Of a DNA stretch of 8,361 bases, positions 7,140 to 8,361 are shown one piece after another (position 1 is the stretch's first letter; the number at the start of each line of letters is the position of its first letter). Both the position numbers and the translations under genes were made by a program. The notes beneath the pieces are model-generated. The model saw only the letters and a list, made by a program, of their open reading frames with translations. It had not been told where the DNA came from and did no database searches. Source of the DNA: JAYODW01 sp038116745 (GTDB lineage: Bacteria > Pseudomonadota > Gammaproteobacteria > Ga0077536); assembly GCA_038116745.1 (NCBI GenBank), contig JAYODW010000083.1, positions 1 through 8,361 of the forward strand. Reading direction: 5' to 3'.

Positions 7140-7888
7140 GGCGCTTTACCGGAATTCCACAGGTCTTCCAACAGCAGCCGCTCTCTCAAGGTGTCCATCG
7201 GTTGCCAGAATCCTGTGTGAAAAAACGCTTCGAGATTGCCTTCGTCGGACAGGCGTCGCATGGGTTCGACTTCCCAGCTCACCGTGTCGCCAGTGATGTA
7301 GTCGATCACGGACGTCGCCAGGACAAAAAAGCCGCCGTTTATCCAACCCCCATCTCCGCGGGGTTTTTCGAGAAAGCCACGTACCGTCGTGTTTTCCAGT
7401 GCTAGCGCGCCGAACCGCCCCGGCGGCTGCACCGCGGTAACAGTAGCGGGTTTCCCGTGAGCACGATGGAATTCAATCAGCCTAGGGATGTCGACGTTAG
7501 CCAGACCATCCCCATAAGTGAGGCAGAAATCATCAAGCAGATAGTCACGCACACGCCGGAGACGGCCACCGGTCATGGTTTTTTCCCCCGTATCTACCAG
7601 GGTGACGCGCCAGGGTTCTGCCTGATTTTGATGAACCTGCATCCTGTTCTCTGCCATGTCAAAGGTCACGTCAGACATATGCAGAAAATAGTTTGCGAAG
7701 TACTCCTTGATCAGATACCCCTTGTACCCAAGGCAGATTACGAAGTCGTTGATGCCTGCAGAAGAGTAGATTTTCATGATGTGCCAGAGGATAGGTTTGC
7801 CGCCGATTTCGACCATGGGCTTCGGGCGGGAGGATGTTTCTTCAGCGATTCGGGTGCCGAGACCTCCGGCAAAAATGACAGCTTGCAA
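7124..7888 (-). CDS. rfbF: Glucose-1-phosphate cytidylyltransferase
   Basis: The 254-residue nucleotidyltransferase makes CDP-glucose and pyrophosphate from glucose-1-phosphate and CTP, the entry step of all CDP-deoxyhexose routes. It begins QAVIFAGGLGTR, with the glycine-rich nucleotide loop at 8-13. Then come RPKPMVEIGGKPILWHIM (catalytic-loop Lys23), YKGYLIKEYFANYFLHMSDVT, the metal-binding YGDG at 125-128, FLEKP at 172-176 and GWINGGFFVL at 181-190, all diagnostic of RfbF over RmlA. The TTG at 7888 is preferred over the longer TTG at 7903. It gives the family N-terminus ([M]-x-A-V-I-[LF]-A-G-G), and GGGGGA lies seven bases upstream at 7901-7896. As first gene of the run, with a weak start codon, it may set overall translation. 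It overlaps rfbG by 16 bases. Confidence 0.95.
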   Translation of the reverse strand: MQAVIFAGGLGTRIAEETSSRPKPMVEIGGKPILWHIMKIYSSAGINDFVICLGYKGYLIKEYFANYFLHMSDVTFDMAENRMQVHQNQAEPWRVTLVDTGEKTMTGGRLRRVRDYLLDDFCLTYGDGLANVDIPRLIEFHRAHGKPATVTAVQPPGRFGALALENTTVRGFLEKPRGDGGWINGGFFVLATSVIDYITGDTVSWEVEPMRRLSDEGNLEAFFHTGFWQPMDTLRERLLLEDLWNSGKAPWKSW

Positions 7889-7895
7889 AACAGCT

Positions 7896-7901
7896 TCCCC
7901 C
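7896..7901 (-). promoter_or_regulatory. Shine-Dalgarno-like GGGGGA that fixes the rfbF start
   Basis: On the minus strand GGGGGA stands seven bases before the TTG at 7888. For the alternative upstream TTG at 7903 this purine run would lie inside the coding sequence, so it argues for the shorter protein. Confidence 0.5.
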
Positions 7902-7906
7902 AATTT

Positions 7907-7923
7907 GCAGTTAGATGAACTGC
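7907..7923 (-). promoter_or_regulatory. Leader hairpin immediately upstream of the rfbF ribosome site
   Basis: A perfect 6-bp inverted repeat (GCAGTT at 7907-7912, AACTGC at 7918-7923) encloses a five-base loop. In the operon transcript it would form a small stem ending five bases before the GGGGGA ribosome site of rfbF. It could modulate initiation at the first gene or be chance; there is no U-tract, so it is not an intrinsic terminator. Confidence 0.3.
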
Positions 7924-8143
7924 GCGCACGTTTGACAGGGCAAATGTCCTCAAGGCGTTCTGCGAGCGGTGTTAAGCGGCAGCCACAGAACTGAATCTCT
8001 CAACAGCGAGTCCATGCAAGCACTGCGCCAGCTGTGTGTGGCGGGGTAACTTTCTGAAATAACTGAGAAGTTGTCTCCAGATGTCGAGTTTGGTGACAGA
8101 AATCTGACGGCTCGGACTGAACGCGCTTGTACCTAGTCGCTAA

Positions 8144-8160
8144 TCTGGCGGACCGCCAGA
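8144..8160. promoter_or_regulatory. 17-nt near-perfect palindrome, operator-like
   Basis: TCTGGCGGACCGCCAGA is an 8-bp inverted repeat around a single central A. With one base between arms it would make a poor RNA hairpin but a good dimer-binding DNA operator. It lies roughly 260 bases upstream of rfbF. A polypurine GAGGAGG follows at once on the plus strand. The binding protein is unknown. Confidence 0.4.
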
Positions 8161-8168
8161 GGAGGATT

Positions 8169-8195
8169 TGACCTTATGGTTCGGCGGTGAGGTCA
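8169..8195. repeat. Inverted repeat TGACCT / AGGTCA
   Basis: TGACCT at 8169-8174 and AGGTCA at 8190-8195 are exact reverse complements separated by 15 bases. It is short and could be chance, but it is the middle of three inverted repeats packed within 101 bp. Confidence 0.3.
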
Positions 8196-8210
8196 GCGGA
8201 AAGCGGGGCT

Positions 8211-8244
8211 TAGAACCGCGGGGCGTCGCGTAGGATCGGTTCTA
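8211..8244 (-). terminator. Possible terminator hairpin after the oxidoreductase gene
   Basis: TAGAACCG (8211-8218) and CGGTTCTA (8237-8244) are perfect 8-bp complements around an 18-base GC-rich loop. The repeat starts 16 bases past the stop of the minus-strand gene ending at 8261, the right place for a terminator. No U-run follows on the minus strand (the next bases read AGCCCCGC), so intrinsic termination is uncertain. A competing stem, GCGTAG/CTACGC, is contained within it. Confidence 0.35.
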
Positions 8245-8260
8245 CGCCGCTGTCGCAGAG

Positions 8261-8361
8261 TCAGTAACGCGCAATAACCTGGTGCGCAAAATCGCTGAAC
8301 ACGCGGCGCGCATGGTCCATCGGTGGCAGCAGGGTAATTTCCTTGAGTCCGGCGGCCTCGG
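8261..8361 (-). CDS. C-terminal end of a probable luciferase-like (LLM) flavin-dependent oxidoreductase (partial, runs off right edge)
   Basis: A minus-strand frame enters from the right edge and ends at TGA 8263-8261, giving 32 residues that begin EAAGLKEITLLPPMD and finish FSDFAHQVIARY. The pattern of 'G-[LV]-x-E-[IV]-x-L-L-P-x-M-D' followed by an amphipathic helix matches the end of bacterial luciferase-like monooxygenases. These are TIM-barrel enzymes that use FMN or F420. Only the tail is visible, so the family call is tentative, but the codons look genuinely coding. It is not obviously tied to sugar chemistry and probably belongs to the flanking chromosome. It is separated from rfbF by 372 bp, so it is unlikely to be in the same operon. 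Confidence 0.5.
   Translation of the reverse strand, partial: EAAGLKEITLLPPMDHARRVFSDFAHQVIARY

Larger units (their letters stand above)
7889..8260. other. 372-bp noncoding region carrying the presumed sugar-operon promoter
   Basis: No frame on either strand shows a convincing gene. It lies between the stop of the oxidoreductase fragment (8261-8263) and the rfbF start, and must hold the operon promoter if rfbF is the first gene. The best sigma70-like match I found on the minus strand is TCGACA (8087-8082), 17 bases, then AGTTAT (8064-8059); the -10 matches only three of six consensus bases, so it is weak. The right-hand part, 8144-8244, contains three inverted repeats listed separately. I saw no JUMPstart/ops element, although GGCGGT occurs in the palindrome. 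Confidence 0.5.

Noticed and set aside
7932..7960. Plus-strand TTGACA considered as a divergent promoter
   Set aside because: At 17-base spacing the -10 position reads GCGTTC, and no plus-strand gene follows.
7950..8015. 21-codon minus-strand frame in the leader (MDSLLRDS...), possible leader peptide
   Set aside because: It has no Shine-Dalgarno, no run of regulatory codons and no terminator/antiterminator pair next to it.
7976..8062. Plus-strand stop-to-stop stretch encoding a CKHCASC-like double-cysteine motif
   Set aside because: It has no start codon or ribosome site and is only about 28 codons; the resemblance to a zinc motif is likely chance.

Overview
The window is almost entirely one leftward (minus-strand) run of eight tightly packed genes, from about 7888 down to 250. 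It looks like a nucleotide-sugar pathway ending in a soluble O-GlcNAc-transferase-type glycosyltransferase. It is flanked by the ends of two unrelated minus-strand genes. There are no rRNA or tRNA genes, CRISPR arrays or recognisable insertion sequences. Moderate GC, Shine-Dalgarno-led genes, frequent GTG/TTG starts and the gene families suggest a proteobacterium, perhaps a pseudomonad-like gammaproteobacterium. The taxonomic call is weak because no marker gene is present.

Layout in transcription order, right to left. 8261-8361: last 32 codons of a probable luciferase-like flavin-dependent oxidoreductase. 7889-8260: 372 bp without a convincing gene, holding several inverted repeats and the leader of the sugar operon. 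7124-7888: glucose-1-phosphate cytidylyltransferase (rfbF). 6063-7139: CDP-glucose 4,6-dehydratase (rfbG). 4828-6066: sugar C-methyltransferase of the TylC3/NovU/TcaB9 type. 4304-4831: RmlC-like deoxysugar epimerase. 3812-4300: left-handed beta-helix acyltransferase. 2994-3815: short-chain dehydrogenase/reductase, the likely 4-ketoreductase. 2243-3007: CmcI-family methyltransferase. 250-2250: TPR protein with a GT41 (OGT/SPINDLY) domain. 78-249: a short gap with no clear terminator. 1-77: N-terminus of a probable metallo-beta-lactamase-fold hydrolase.

The genes overlap or abut by a few bases throughout, so they should be co-transcribed and translationally coupled. They read as a pathway: glucose-1-P to CDP-glucose to CDP-4-keto-6-deoxyglucose, then C-methylation, epimerisation (C5 if C3 is the methylated carbon), 4-keto reduction, O-methylation and O-acylation, and finally transfer to an acceptor. 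That is the chemistry needed for a CDP-activated, C-methyl-branched, O-methylated and O-acylated 6-deoxyhexose. It closely resembles what is known of CDP-vinelose from Azotobacter, a 3-C-methyl-2-O-methyl-6-deoxy-L-hexose carrying a 4-O-acyl group. The window has no flippase, polymerase or lipid-linked initiating transferase, and the only glycosyltransferase is a TPR-GT41 protein. The cluster may therefore modify a protein in the cytoplasm, for example flagellin, rather than build an O-antigen. Family assignments are strong; the exact sugar and the acceptor are inference.
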